From NCBI RefSeq assembly GCF_000725805.1, contig NZ_KL647132.1:62001-126000 (forward strand): a stretch of DNA of 64,000 bases. Reading direction: 5' to 3'. The stretch comes from Streptomyces xanthophaeus. GTDB taxonomy: Bacteria > Actinomycetota > Actinomycetes > Streptomycetales > Streptomycetaceae. Made by a program: the position numbers and the translations under genes. Below, one piece after another: positions 1-7,900 of the stretch. Under the pieces are notes generated by a model that saw only the letters and a list, made by a program, of their open reading frames with translations, searched no databases and was not told the origin of the DNA. The stretch's first letter is position 1. Every line of letters begins with the position of its first letter.

Positions 1-30
1 GACATGGCCCAGTGCAACACCTTCCGCTGA
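1..30 (+). CDS. C-terminal tail of a gene that begins before the window
   Basis: From base 1 an open frame runs for nine codons (ending C-N-T-F-R) to a TGA at 28-30. It could be the last codons of a rightward gene upstream. Too little is visible to name it, and the frame could also be chance. Confidence 0.3.
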   Translation, partial: DMAQCNTFR

Positions 31-101
31 CTGTCGGCGGCGCCTGCCATGCTGTGTCGTGGGTCACAGGCACGTCATCAGCACCAGAGGGAGTGATGGT
101 C

Positions 102-497
102 ATGGCAGGCGTTCCGTCCATCTGTCCGACGCTGCTCTACCGCGACGCCAAGGCGGCGATCCAGCAGCTGACGGAAGCGTTCGGCTTCACCCAGGTCGCC
201 GTGTACGAGGGGGACGACGGCGCAGTGGTGCACGCGGAGCTGTCGTACGGGAACGGCGCGGTGATGCTCGGCAGCAAGGGCACCGGCGGGGTCTTCGACA
301 AGGCGATGGAGACCTCCGGGCCCTGCGGGGTCTACGTCGTGGTCGAGGACGTGGACGCCCACCACCGGCGGACCGCCGAGCACGGCGTGGAGATCGTGAT
401 GGAGCCCACCGACCAGGACTACGGCTCCCGGGACTACATGGCCCGGGACGCCGAGGGCAACATCTGGAGCTTCGGGACGTACGCACCCCAGGTCTAG
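102..497 (+). CDS. VOC (glyoxalase/bleomycin-resistance-like) family protein
   Basis: A 131-residue protein with the vicinal-oxygen-chelate pattern: an N-terminal beta-alpha unit (PTLLYRDAKAAIQQLTEAFGF), a central 'VMLGSK' strand, and the typical ending 'DYGSRDYMARDAEGNIWSFGTY', where acidic residues often serve as metal ligands. The subtype resembles PhnB/YdfR-like VOC proteins more than true glyoxalase I, so the substrate is unknown. A GAGGGAG ribosome site at 87-93 lies 8 nt before ATG 102 and is only 2 nt from ATG 96, so 102 was chosen; frame upstream of this is probably untranslated. It is convergent with the next gene. Confidence 0.85.
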   Translation: MAGVPSICPTLLYRDAKAAIQQLTEAFGFTQVAVYEGDDGAVVHAELSYGNGAVMLGSKGTGGVFDKAMETSGPCGVYVVVEDVDAHHRRTAEHGVEIVMEPTDQDYGSRDYMARDAEGNIWSFGTYAPQV

Positions 498-547
498 GCC
501 GTCTCTTTCGGATCTTGCCGGGTCCGCCCCGCCCGGACCCGCCCGGC

Positions 548-1951
548 CTAGACCCCGCCGGTGTGGACCTGGAAGGCGGCCCTGCGGACCGCCTTGGCCA
601 GCGCCGGGTCGGGATGGGCCGCGGCCAGCGCGACGAGCACCTGCACCGTGCGCGGATGTCCGACGGCCCGGACCTCGTCCAGCAGCCGGGGGACGGTGGT
701 CCGCACGGCCGAGTCCAGGTGGCGGGCCAGCAGCTCGGCCTCGCCGTGGTCGGCGATGGCCGCGGCGGTGTCCACCCAGAGCCAGGTCTGCTCCTCGGCG
801 GTGAGGACGTCCTGGGCCTCGTCGGGGTCGACCCCGTCGTGCTCGGCGAGCCAGAGCAGGGCGTAGGGCCGCAGGGCGGCCTCGCGCACGGCGGCGCGCA
901 CCTCGGGCTCGGCCGGGGCGCCGACCACGCGCAGCGCCTCGAAGGCCAGGCCGCGCAGCAGCGCGTCCTCGCCCCGGGCGGCGTGCAGCAGCTCGCTGAC
1001 GGCGTGGCCGACGGGCCGGGCGGCGAGCCAGGCCCGGTACTCGGCCCGGGCGGGGCCGGGGGTGAGGCGGGCGCAGCCGTGCAGCATGGCGGCGGCCGAC
1101 TGCTCGATGTTCCCGGCGGTGCTCTGCGCGGCGACGCAGATCTGTTCGAGCTTGACCCAGACGGCCCAGCTGCCGAGCGGGGTGAGGGCGGCCTGGGCGG
1201 GGCCGAGGGTGACGGCGTCCACGGCGGCGAGTCCGCCGAGGGCCCAGCGCAGCAGCCGGGCGAGCGGTACGGGGGGCGCGGTGAGCGCGGGCTGCGGTGC
1301 GGCGTCGTAGGGGATCTCGCACCGTTCGTCGCGCAGCTCGGTGACCCGCTGTCCGAGCAGGTCGAGCAGGTCGGGGACGGTCACGGGACCGGCCGACAGC
1401 TGGAGCAGGGACAGCAGCTGGGGCATCGCCTCGACCACCTCGGCGACGGCCGCGGGGGCGATGTCGGCGGGGGCCGGGTGGACCAGCGACCAGGCGTCGA
1501 AGAGCGCGACCCAGCCGCGCAGCACGGCGGTGTCGTCACGGTCCCAGGCGCGCAGGCGCCAGCCGGGCCGGGCGTGGCCTCCGTGGACCTCGACGAGTCC
1601 GGCGAGCCGGGCGCGGTCCCAGCCGACCCTGATCTGGCCGTGCGTCAGGTTCAGCTCCCCGGCGGCTCGTTCGACGTCGAGGGTGGGCAGGGCGCCCGTC
1701 GGGGCGGGCCGGCCGCCGTCTCCCGCGCCGAGGTTGAGCTCGGCCCAGCGGGTCAGGCGGACGGCGTCGGCGAGCGAGGCCCGGGCCCGGTTCGCGAGGT
1801 CGGCCGTGGCGGGCGTGCCCGCCGGAGGCCGCGGGGCCGTCCGGGTCCTTCGGTCGGTCACCGCCTTGCGGGCCGCGGCGACGGAGCGCGGGGAGACGAG
1901 TCGGAGTCTGGAGTCGCGAGCCAACTGCTCATCAGGCTTTCGGGACGTCAC
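548..1951 (-). CDS. conserved protein of unknown function, paralogue of the 33083-34597 protein
   Basis: About 467 residues, soluble, no signal peptide. I do not recognise a named domain. An N-terminal block has an 'AVRLTRWA' segment followed by a possible winged-helix region (VERAAGELNLTHGQIRVGWDRARLAGLVEV). The C-terminal third is a helical, HEAT-like Ala/Leu-rich stretch ending 'AKAVRRAAFQVH'. The protein at 33083-34597 shares the same N-terminal 'AVRLARWA' block, the 'WLAE...W..VDT.AA' block and the Lys/Arg-rich end, so the two are paralogues. The start is uncertain: GTG 1951 is used, while a TTG at 1987 would add 12 residues. Confidence 0.75.
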   Translation of the reverse strand: MTSRKPDEQLARDSRLRLVSPRSVAAARKAVTDRRTRTAPRPPAGTPATADLANRARASLADAVRLTRWAELNLGAGDGGRPAPTGALPTLDVERAAGELNLTHGQIRVGWDRARLAGLVEVHGGHARPGWRLRAWDRDDTAVLRGWVALFDAWSLVHPAPADIAPAAVAEVVEAMPQLLSLLQLSAGPVTVPDLLDLLGQRVTELRDERCEIPYDAAPQPALTAPPVPLARLLRWALGGLAAVDAVTLGPAQAALTPLGSWAVWVKLEQICVAAQSTAGNIEQSAAAMLHGCARLTPGPARAEYRAWLAARPVGHAVSELLHAARGEDALLRGLAFEALRVVGAPAEPEVRAAVREAALRPYALLWLAEHDGVDPDEAQDVLTAEEQTWLWVDTAAAIADHGEAELLARHLDSAVRTTVPRLLDEVRAVGHPRTVQVLVALAAAHPDPALAKAVRRAAFQVHTGGV

Positions 1952-2095
1952 GGAAGCAGTCTCGCCCGTCACTGGCCGAAAGCCCAAACGGAAGCATCCG
2001 TTACTACTGGCAGCGGGGTGCCAGATCCGGACAAGACACCCCCCGGACCCCTGTCCGGCACAGGGCCTTCACATGTGACGGTCCCTCACACGACC

Positions 2096-3262
2096 TCACA
2101 TGAGCGGAGTGAGGAAACGGCGCAGGGCTTCCTCGTACCCGGCCGGGTCGGCGTTCCACATCGCACCGTGCCCGGCTCCGCGCACGGTGTGCAGGGTGAC
2201 GAGGTCGGGGCGGGCCTCGGCGAGCCGGCGGGAGGGCTCCCAGGGGGCCAGGGTGTCGTCGGGGCCGTGGAAGACGAGTACGGGGATGCGCAGGGCGGCC
2301 GGGTCGGCTCCCGGGGGCTGCCTGTCGGCCCGCAGCCCGGCCCGGCCCTCGGCGGAGCGCACGGCGAACGGCAGCAGGGCGGCCGGGGTCCGGCGGGCCG
2401 CGGCGAGTCCGCGCAGGGTGGCGTGCCAGTCGAGCACGGGCGAGTCCAGCACGAGCCCGGCGATCCGGCCGGCGAGCGCCGAGCGTTCGGCGGCGTGCAG
2501 GGCCATGGTGGCGCCGGTGGACCAGCCGTGCAGGACCACGCGCCGGGCGCCGTAGCGCAGGGCGTAGCGGATGGCGGCATCCAGGTCCCGCCACTCGGAT
2601 TCGCCGAGGTGGCCGAGGCCGTCGGGGGAGGCGGGGGCGCCGAGGTCGCCCCGGTAGGCGAGGTCGAGCACGGGCAGCTGCTGACGGTGCAGGAAGGGCA
2701 TCACCACCATCGGGTGCTCGCGGCTGCTGCCGAGGCCGTGGACGGTGATGACCCAGGTGTCCCGGGCGCCGGGCACGAACCAGGCCGGCAGCGCCCCGAG
2801 CTCCCCGGGCACGTCCACGTCGGCGTGCTCCAGCCCGAGGGCGGTGCGCGGGTCACCGAGGTGGACCTGCGGGGTGAGGGTGACCCGGGTGCCGGGGCGG
2901 AGACTGCCGTGGGTGACGGAGAGCAGGCGCCGTACGACGGTGTCGGGGCCGTGCGGGGCGTCGGTGAGGACGGGGCCGACGGCGGCGTGCACCCCGGGGG
3001 CGGTGAGGCCGTACGTCCCCGGGCGCAGTGAGCCCAGGGAGCGGGTCAGGGCGACCCGGCCGTCGCCGGCGGAGTGGACGCTGAGGCGGGGGCCGTCCGG
3101 CAGCGGGCGTCCCGGTTCGGGCCGCAGGGCGGCGTCGGCAGCGTACCGGCCCGCCGCTACCGCGGCCGCGCCGGCACCCAGGAGGGCGGTGGTGACGGCA
3201 GCTGCCGTCGCTGTGGCGGTACGCACGGCTCCAGTGTCGGGGCGCGGACTCCGGAGGGCCAC
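2096..3262 (-). CDS. alpha/beta hydrolase, membrane-anchored or exported
   Basis: A 388-residue protein starting at GTG 3262. Residues about 13-40 are a hydrophobic Ala/Thr-rich segment suited to a membrane anchor or signal. The C-terminal half is an alpha/beta hydrolase: oxyanion strand 'VITVHGLGSSREH', nucleophile elbow 'GWSTGA' (GxSxG), an acid in 'VLVFHGPDDTLAPW' and the catalytic His in 'VRGAGHGAMW'. Family members are esterases, lipases or acyl transferases; the substrate cannot be told. It is single-gene, divergent from the phosphate transporter at 3537. Confidence 0.85.
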   Translation of the reverse strand: MALRSPRPDTGAVRTATATAAAVTTALLGAGAAAVAAGRYAADAALRPEPGRPLPDGPRLSVHSAGDGRVALTRSLGSLRPGTYGLTAPGVHAAVGPVLTDAPHGPDTVVRRLLSVTHGSLRPGTRVTLTPQVHLGDPRTALGLEHADVDVPGELGALPAWFVPGARDTWVITVHGLGSSREHPMVVMPFLHRQQLPVLDLAYRGDLGAPASPDGLGHLGESEWRDLDAAIRYALRYGARRVVLHGWSTGATMALHAAERSALAGRIAGLVLDSPVLDWHATLRGLAAARRTPAALLPFAVRSAEGRAGLRADRQPPGADPAALRIPVLVFHGPDDTLAPWEPSRRLAEARPDLVTLHTVRGAGHGAMWNADPAGYEEALRRFLTPLM

Positions 3263-3467
3263 CGGAGGTGATCCTTCCAGCCGGACGGCGGGCGGAGTGA
3301 TCCGCGTCTCTTTCCCCGTTCCGGTTCGCCCGGCCGGCAGGCCGGAGGTCCTGCCCGGAGGGGTTCATTCACCCGGCTTTGACGTGCATTAATAGGCGGA
3401 TCCACTGAAGAAACGGGACGAACATCCCGATACAGCGGGAGGCGAGTACACCGATCAGCCCATGTCA

Positions 3468-3489
3468 GTTCATCTTCCGTTCATTCAGG
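3468..3489 (+). promoter_or_regulatory. PHO box (PhoP-binding direct repeats) upstream of pit
   Basis: Two adjacent 11-base direct repeats start with GTTCAT: GTTCATCTTCC at 3468-3478 and GTTCATTCAGG at 3479-3489. This is the layout of Streptomyces PhoP sites, which are built from 11-nt units starting GTTCA. It lies 47 bases before the pit start, so PhoR/PhoP control of the transporter is the likely role. The call rests on pattern match, not binding data. Confidence 0.75.
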
Positions 3490-3536
3490 TTGCCTACGGT
3501 CGCCGTGCCACTGACGTCAAACAGAAGCCTGGGTAA

Positions 3537-4814
3537 ATGGAGCACATAACGCTTCTCCTCGGGATCGTGATCATCACCGCTCTCGTGTTCGACTTCACGA
3601 ACGGTTTCCACGACACAGCCAACGCGATGGCCACCACCATCTCGACCGGCGCCCTCAAGCCCAAGACGGCGGTGGCCATGTCCGCCGTGCTCAACCTCGT
3701 CGGCGCGTTCATGTCCGTGGAGGTCGCCAAGACGATCTCCAAGGGCCTGGTCAACGAGGAAGGCATCCAGCCGGAGGTCATCTTCGCCGCCCTGGTCGGC
3801 GCGATCCTCTGGAACCTCGTCACCTGGCTGGTCGGACTGCCCTCCAGCTCCTCCCACGCCCTGATGGGCGGCCTGATCGGTGCCGCGGTCGCCTCCGCCG
3901 GCATCGGCGCCGTCAACGGCAGCGTGGTCGTCACCAAGGTGCTGATCCCCGCGATCGCCGCGCCGCTCGTGGCCGGTGCGGCCGCGATGCTCGCCGCCAA
4001 GGTCACCTACAAGCTCGGCAACCGGGTCGGCGAGAAGACCTCGGCCAAGGGCTACCGGGCCGGCCAGATCGCCTCGGCCGGACTCGTCTCCCTCGCGCAC
4101 GGCACCAACGACGCGCAGAAGACGATGGGCATCATCACCCTGGCCCTCATCGCCGGGAACGCCCTGCCCGCCGGCGCCAACCCGCCGGTCTGGGTCATCG
4201 TCTCCGCCGGTCTGGCCATCGCGATGGGCACCTACCTCGGCGGCTGGCGCATCATCCGCACCATGGGCAAGGGCCTGACCGACCTGCAGCCGCAGCAGGG
4301 CTTCGCCGCCCAGACCTCGGCCGCCAGCGTCATCCTGGCCTCCTCCACCCTCGGCTTCTCCCTCTCCACCACCCACGCGTGCTCCGGCGCCGTCATGGGT
4401 GCGGGGCTGGGCCGCAAGGGCGGCGTGGTCCGCTGGTCCACCGCCACCCGGATGTTCATCGCCTGGGGCCTGACCCTGCCGGCCGCCGCCCTCGTCGCCG
4501 CCGGTGCCGAGCTGGTCATGCGTACCGGTGACGTCGGCGTCGCCGCCGTCGCGGTCTTCCTGGTCGCGTCCTGCTTCGCCATCTGGGTCATCTCGCGCCG
4601 CCAGGTCGTCGACCACAACAACGTCAACGAGCTCGAGCCGGCCGGGGCCGAGGAGGCCGGGGTCGTCACCACGGCCATGGCCGCCGTCACCGTCCCGCCG
4701 ACCACGGCCGCGGCCGGTACGACCGCCTCGGTCACGGACGACGCCCTGAAGGCCACCATCCCGGCCGCGACGGCGTCCCCGGCCACCCCGGCGTCCCCCG
4801 CCGCCGCGGTCTGA
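3537..4814 (+). CDS. pit: low-affinity inorganic phosphate transporter, PiT family
   Basis: A 425-residue integral membrane protein of the PiT (PHO-4) family, which moves phosphate, often as a metal-phosphate complex, driven by proton or sodium gradients. The family signature is seen twice: 'FDFTNGFHDTANAMATTIST' near residue 20 and 'AHGTNDAQKTMG' near 185. About ten hydrophobic helices can be counted. The last 50 or so residues are a low-complexity Ala/Thr/Pro tail rather than a membrane segment. A PHO box sits upstream, and a small two-helix membrane protein follows 28 bases downstream. This matches the pitH2 locus of S. coelicolor (from memory). The ATG is preceded by only a weak ribosome site. 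Confidence 0.95.
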   Translation: MEHITLLLGIVIITALVFDFTNGFHDTANAMATTISTGALKPKTAVAMSAVLNLVGAFMSVEVAKTISKGLVNEEGIQPEVIFAALVGAILWNLVTWLVGLPSSSSHALMGGLIGAAVASAGIGAVNGSVVVTKVLIPAIAAPLVAGAAAMLAAKVTYKLGNRVGEKTSAKGYRAGQIASAGLVSLAHGTNDAQKTMGIITLALIAGNALPAGANPPVWVIVSAGLAIAMGTYLGGWRIIRTMGKGLTDLQPQQGFAAQTSAASVILASSTLGFSLSTTHACSGAVMGAGLGRKGGVVRWSTATRMFIAWGLTLPAAALVAAGAELVMRTGDVGVAAVAVFLVASCFAIWVISRRQVVDHNNVNELEPAGAEEAGVVTTAMAAVTVPPTTAAAGTTASVTDDALKATIPAATASPATPASPAAAV

Positions 4815-4842
4815 CCCCGAGAACGACAGAGGTATCCGCAGC

Positions 4843-5064
4843 ATGAAGATCGACTGGGAAGCACTCGGCTCCGTCTTCGGGGTCAGCCTCTCCGCCACCG
4901 TCGCCCTCGTGACCCTGTTCACCCTGGGTCTGGTGGGCCTGTCCAAGCACGAGGCCGCCACCGAGCAGGGCGGCACCGCCACCCTCGCCCGCACCGGCGC
5001 CTACGCCTGCTTCGCGCTCGTCACGGCGGCCGTGGGCTACGGGATCTACCTGATCGTCGCCTGA
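4843..5064 (+). CDS. small two-helix membrane protein linked to pit
   Basis: A 73-residue protein with two predicted membrane helices (about residues 8-33 and 50-72) joined by a short hydrophilic loop with charged residues (KHEAATEQ). It starts 28 bases after pit with AGAGG-type ribosome spacing and is followed at once by a strong terminator, so it is probably the second and last gene of the PHO-box operon. The function is unknown; an accessory or stability role for the phosphate transporter is inference from position only. Confidence 0.85.
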   Translation: MKIDWEALGSVFGVSLSATVALVTLFTLGLVGLSKHEAATEQGGTATLARTGAYACFALVTAAVGYGIYLIVA

Positions 5065-5093
5065 ACCGCCGCACCCGCGGCAGGTGAGGGACC

Positions 5094-5128
5094 AAGGCTC
5101 CCTCCGGGATTCTCCCGGGGGGAGCCTT
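5094..5128 (+). terminator. rho-independent-type hairpin ending the pit operon
   Basis: A 16-base stem (5094-5109 with 5113-5128, one G-T wobble) around a 3-base loop lies 30 bases after the small membrane gene. There is no clear T-run, which is common in Streptomyces. It separates the pit operon from the cobalamin riboswitch leader. Confidence 0.85.
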
Positions 5129-5169
5129 CGCGTACCCCGCCGCAGGTCAACGGCGAGTTGACGGGCATT

Positions 5170-5318
5170 CGCACAGCGTGGTGGACTGCCCGGGCCAATG
5201 CGGCGGCATGGAGAGGAAGTCCGGTGCGAATCCGGCGCGGTCCCGCCACTGTCACCGGGGAACGCGCGCAGTGCGCGGGTCCCGGGAGCCAGGAACTCTC
5301 GCCGCCGGACACGTCGAA
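5170..5318 (+). promoter_or_regulatory. cobalamin (adenosylcobalamin) riboswitch
   Basis: The leader shows the conserved core of cobalamin riboswitches: GGAAG then CCGGTGCGAATCCGG, GCGGTCCCGCCACTGT near 5234-5252, and a B12 box of the form GAGCCAGGAACTCTCGCC near 5285-5302. It lies 40 bases before cobD. In this class, ligand binding generally lowers expression, in Streptomyces probably by blocking translation or by termination. Exact ends are approximate. Confidence 0.93.
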
Positions 5319-5356
5319 CCAGGGCGCGGACCCTGAGTGAGGACATACCTGCCACC

Positions 5357-6316
5357 ATGCGTGCCGACCGCGTCTTCGCGTACGGCGCCACGGCCGGCCT
5401 GATCGGCGACCGGATCCTCGGGGATCCCCGCCGGGGGCATCCCGTGGCCGCCTTCGGACGAGCCGCCGCCGCAGTCGAACGCGCCCTGTGGCGCGACGAC
5501 CGCGCCCGGGGCGTCCTGCACACCCTGATATGCGCCGGTAGTACCGCCGCCGTGGGCGCGCTGGGCGCCCGCGCCGTGCGTGCCCGGCCCGCGGCCGCCC
5601 GCATCGCCCTCACCGCCGCCGCCACCTGGGCCGTCGTCGGGGGCACCTCGCTCGGCCGGGAGGCCCGCGCCATCGGCGGCGCCCTGGCCGCCGGGGACGC
5701 CGAAGTGGCCCGCGAGCGCCTGCCCCACCTGTGCGGACGCGACCCGCAGGCCCTGGACGAGCAGCAGATGGCCCGCGCCGTCGTGGAGTCGGTCGCCGAG
5801 AACACCTCCGACGCGGTGGTCGGGGCCCTGGTGTGGGGCGCCGTCGCCGGTGTCCCGGGGCTGCTGGCCTTCCGCGCCGTGAACACCCTCGACGCGATGG
5901 TCGGCCACAAGTCCCCCCGCTACCTGCGCTACGGCTGGGCCTCGGCCCGGCTCGACGACCTGGCGGGCTGGCCGGGCGCCCGGCTGACCGCCCTCGCCGC
6001 CGTGGCCGCGGGCCCCGACCGGCGCGGGGCCCTGCGGGCCTGGCGCGCGGACGCCGCCGGGCACCCGAGCCCGAACGCCGGGCCCGTGGAGGCCTCCTTC
6101 GCCGGGGCACTGGGCGTACGCCTCGGCGGGACGCTCTCCTACGGCGGGCGGGTCGAGCACCGGACCGTGCTCAACGGTGCGGTGGGGCGGCCGGTGGAGG
6201 TCGCGGACATCGAGCGGGCGGTCCGGCTGTCGCGGCAGGTGACCTGGCTGGCGCTGGGGGCGTGCGTCGCCGCCCGGCTGCTGGTCTCCGGTACGAGGAA
6301 GGGGCGGCGCGCATGA
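5357..6316 (+). CDS. cobD: adenosylcobinamide-phosphate synthase CobD/CbiB
   Basis: A 319-residue membrane protein that joins aminopropanol phosphate (or ethanolamine-type) side chains to adenosylcobyric acid in late B12 synthesis. Typical motifs are visible: '[21 protein letters not shown]' at the N-terminus, '[14 protein letters not shown]', '[14 protein letters not shown]' and '[18 protein letters not shown]'. ATG 5357 matches the normal N-terminus; longer upstream frame overlaps the riboswitch and is not coding. It is the first gene of the riboswitch operon and overlaps cobQ by four bases. Confidence 0.95.
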   Translation: MRADRVFAYGATAGLIGDRILGDPRRGHPVAAFGRAAAAVERALWRDDRARGVLHTLICAGSTAAVGALGARAVRARPAAARIALTAAATWAVVGGTSLGREARAIGGALAAGDAEVARERLPHLCGRDPQALDEQQMARAVVESVAENTSDAVVGALVWGAVAGVPGLLAFRAVNTLDAMVGHKSPRYLRYGWASARLDDLAGWPGARLTALAAVAAGPDRRGALRAWRADAAGHPSPNAGPVEASFAGALGVRLGGTLSYGGRVEHRTVLNGAVGRPVEVADIERAVRLSRQVTWLALGACVAARLLVSGTRKGRRA

Positions 6317-7833
6317 GCGGCGCGAAGCGCGGCGGCGGACTGCTCGTCGCCGGGACCACGTCGGACGCGGGCAAGAGCGTGGTGACGGCCGGGATCTGCC
6401 GCTGGCTGGCCCGCCGCGGCGTGAAGGTGGCGCCCTTCAAGGCGCAGAACATGTCGCTGAACTCGTTCGTGACGCGGGAGGGCGCCGAGATCGGGCGCGC
6501 CCAGGCCATGCAGGCGCAGGCCGCCCGCGTGGAGCCGACCGCGCTGATGAACCCCGTCCTGCTCAAGCCCGGCAGCGACCGCAGCAGCCAGGTGGTGCTG
6601 CTGGGCAAGCCGGTGGGCGAGATGAGCGCCCGCGGCTACCACGGCGGGCGCCAGGAGCAGTTGCTGGGCATCGTCACGGACTGCCTGGAGCAGCTGCGGG
6701 GCACGTATGACGCCGTGATCTGCGAGGGGGCGGGCAGTCCGGCCGAGATCAACCTGCGCCGGACCGACATCGTGAACATGGGCATCGCGCGGGCCGCGCG
6801 GTTCCCGGTGGTCGTGGTCGGGGACATCGACCGGGGCGGGGTCTTCGCGTCCTTCTTCGGGACGACGGCCCTGCTGTCGCCCGAGGACCAGTCCCTGATC
6901 GCGGGCTACCTGGTCAACAAGTTCCGCGGCGACGTCTCGCTGCTGGAACCGGGCATGGAGATGCTGCGCGGCCTCACGGGCCGGGCCACGTACGGGGTGC
7001 TGCCCTTCCAGCACGGGCTGGGCATCGACGAGGAGGACGGCCTGCGGGTCTCGCTGCGGGGCGCCGTGCGCGAGTCCGTGGTGGCGCCGCCGGCCGGCGA
7101 GGACGTGCTGCGGGTCGCGGTGTGCGCGGTGCCGCTGATGTCGAACTTCACGGACGTCGACGCGCTGGCGGCGGAACCGGGCGTCGTGGTGCGGTTCGTG
7201 GACCGGGCCGAGGAGCTGGCCGACGCGGACCTGGTCGTCGTGCCCGGCACCCGCGGGACGGTGAAGGCGCTGGCCTGGCTGCGCGAGCGCGGGCTCGCGG
7301 ACGCGCTGGTGCGGCGGGCCGCCGAGGGGCGTCCGGTCCTCGGCATCTGCGGCGGCTTCCAGCTGCTGGGCGAGCACATCGAGGACGAGGTCGAGTCCCG
7401 GGCGGGATCGGTGGCGGGCCTGGGCCTGCTGCCCGTACGCGTCCGCTTCGCGGTGGAGAAGACCCTGGCCCGGCCGGTGGGCTCGGCGCTGGGCGAGGAG
7501 GTCTCGGGCTACGAGATCCACCACGGCGTGGCCGAGGTGCTCGGCGGGGACCCCTTCCTGGACGGCTGCCGGGTCGGCGCCGTGTGGGGCACGCACTGGC
7601 ACGGCTCGCTGGAGTCGGACGGCTTCCGCCGGGCGTTCCTGCGCGAGGTGGCCGCGGCGGCCGGACGGCGTTTCGTCCCGGCCCCGGACACCTCGTTCGA
7701 GTCGCTGCGCGAGGAACAGCTGGACCTGCTGGGCGATCTGATCGAGGAGCACGCGGACACGGACGCCCTGCTGCGGCTGATCGAGGGCGGGGCCCCTGTC
7801 GGCCTGCCCTTCCTGCCGCCGGGAGCGCCGTGA
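6313..7833 (+). CDS. cobQ: cobyric acid synthase CobQ/CbiP
   Basis: A 506-residue glutamine-dependent amidotransferase that converts four carboxylates of the corrin ring to amides. The N-terminal half is a dethiobiotin-synthase-like ATPase (P-loop region '[19 protein letters not shown]', then '[14 protein letters not shown]'). The C-terminal half is a class I glutamine amidotransferase with nucleophile Cys346 in '[10 protein letters not shown]' and the His in 'GYEIHHG'. ATG 6313 overlaps the cobD stop (ATGA), showing translational coupling. In S. coelicolor, as I remember it, cobN follows; here the chelatase gene follows instead after 67 bases. Confidence 0.96.
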   Translation: MSGAKRGGGLLVAGTTSDAGKSVVTAGICRWLARRGVKVAPFKAQNMSLNSFVTREGAEIGRAQAMQAQAARVEPTALMNPVLLKPGSDRSSQVVLLGKPVGEMSARGYHGGRQEQLLGIVTDCLEQLRGTYDAVICEGAGSPAEINLRRTDIVNMGIARAARFPVVVVGDIDRGGVFASFFGTTALLSPEDQSLIAGYLVNKFRGDVSLLEPGMEMLRGLTGRATYGVLPFQHGLGIDEEDGLRVSLRGAVRESVVAPPAGEDVLRVAVCAVPLMSNFTDVDALAAEPGVVVRFVDRAEELADADLVVVPGTRGTVKALAWLRERGLADALVRRAAEGRPVLGICGGFQLLGEHIEDEVESRAGSVAGLGLLPVRVRFAVEKTLARPVGSALGEEVSGYEIHHGVAEVLGGDPFLDGCRVGAVWGTHWHGSLESDGFRRAFLREVAAAAGRRFVPAPDTSFESLREEQLDLLGDLIEEHADTDALLRLIEGGAPVGLPFLPPGAP

Positions 7834-7900
7834 GGGGCCCGGCCCGGTGGGGCCGTCCCGCCCGAACGCCGCACGTACACCGAGAAGGAGTGGACAACGC

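Noticed and set aside
59..3031. A very long plus-strand frame of about 990 codons covering the hydrolase and unknown-protein genes
   Set aside because: It is an artefact of high GC: product is Gly/Arg/Pro-rich with no family match, while the minus-strand genes have intact domains and normal motifs.
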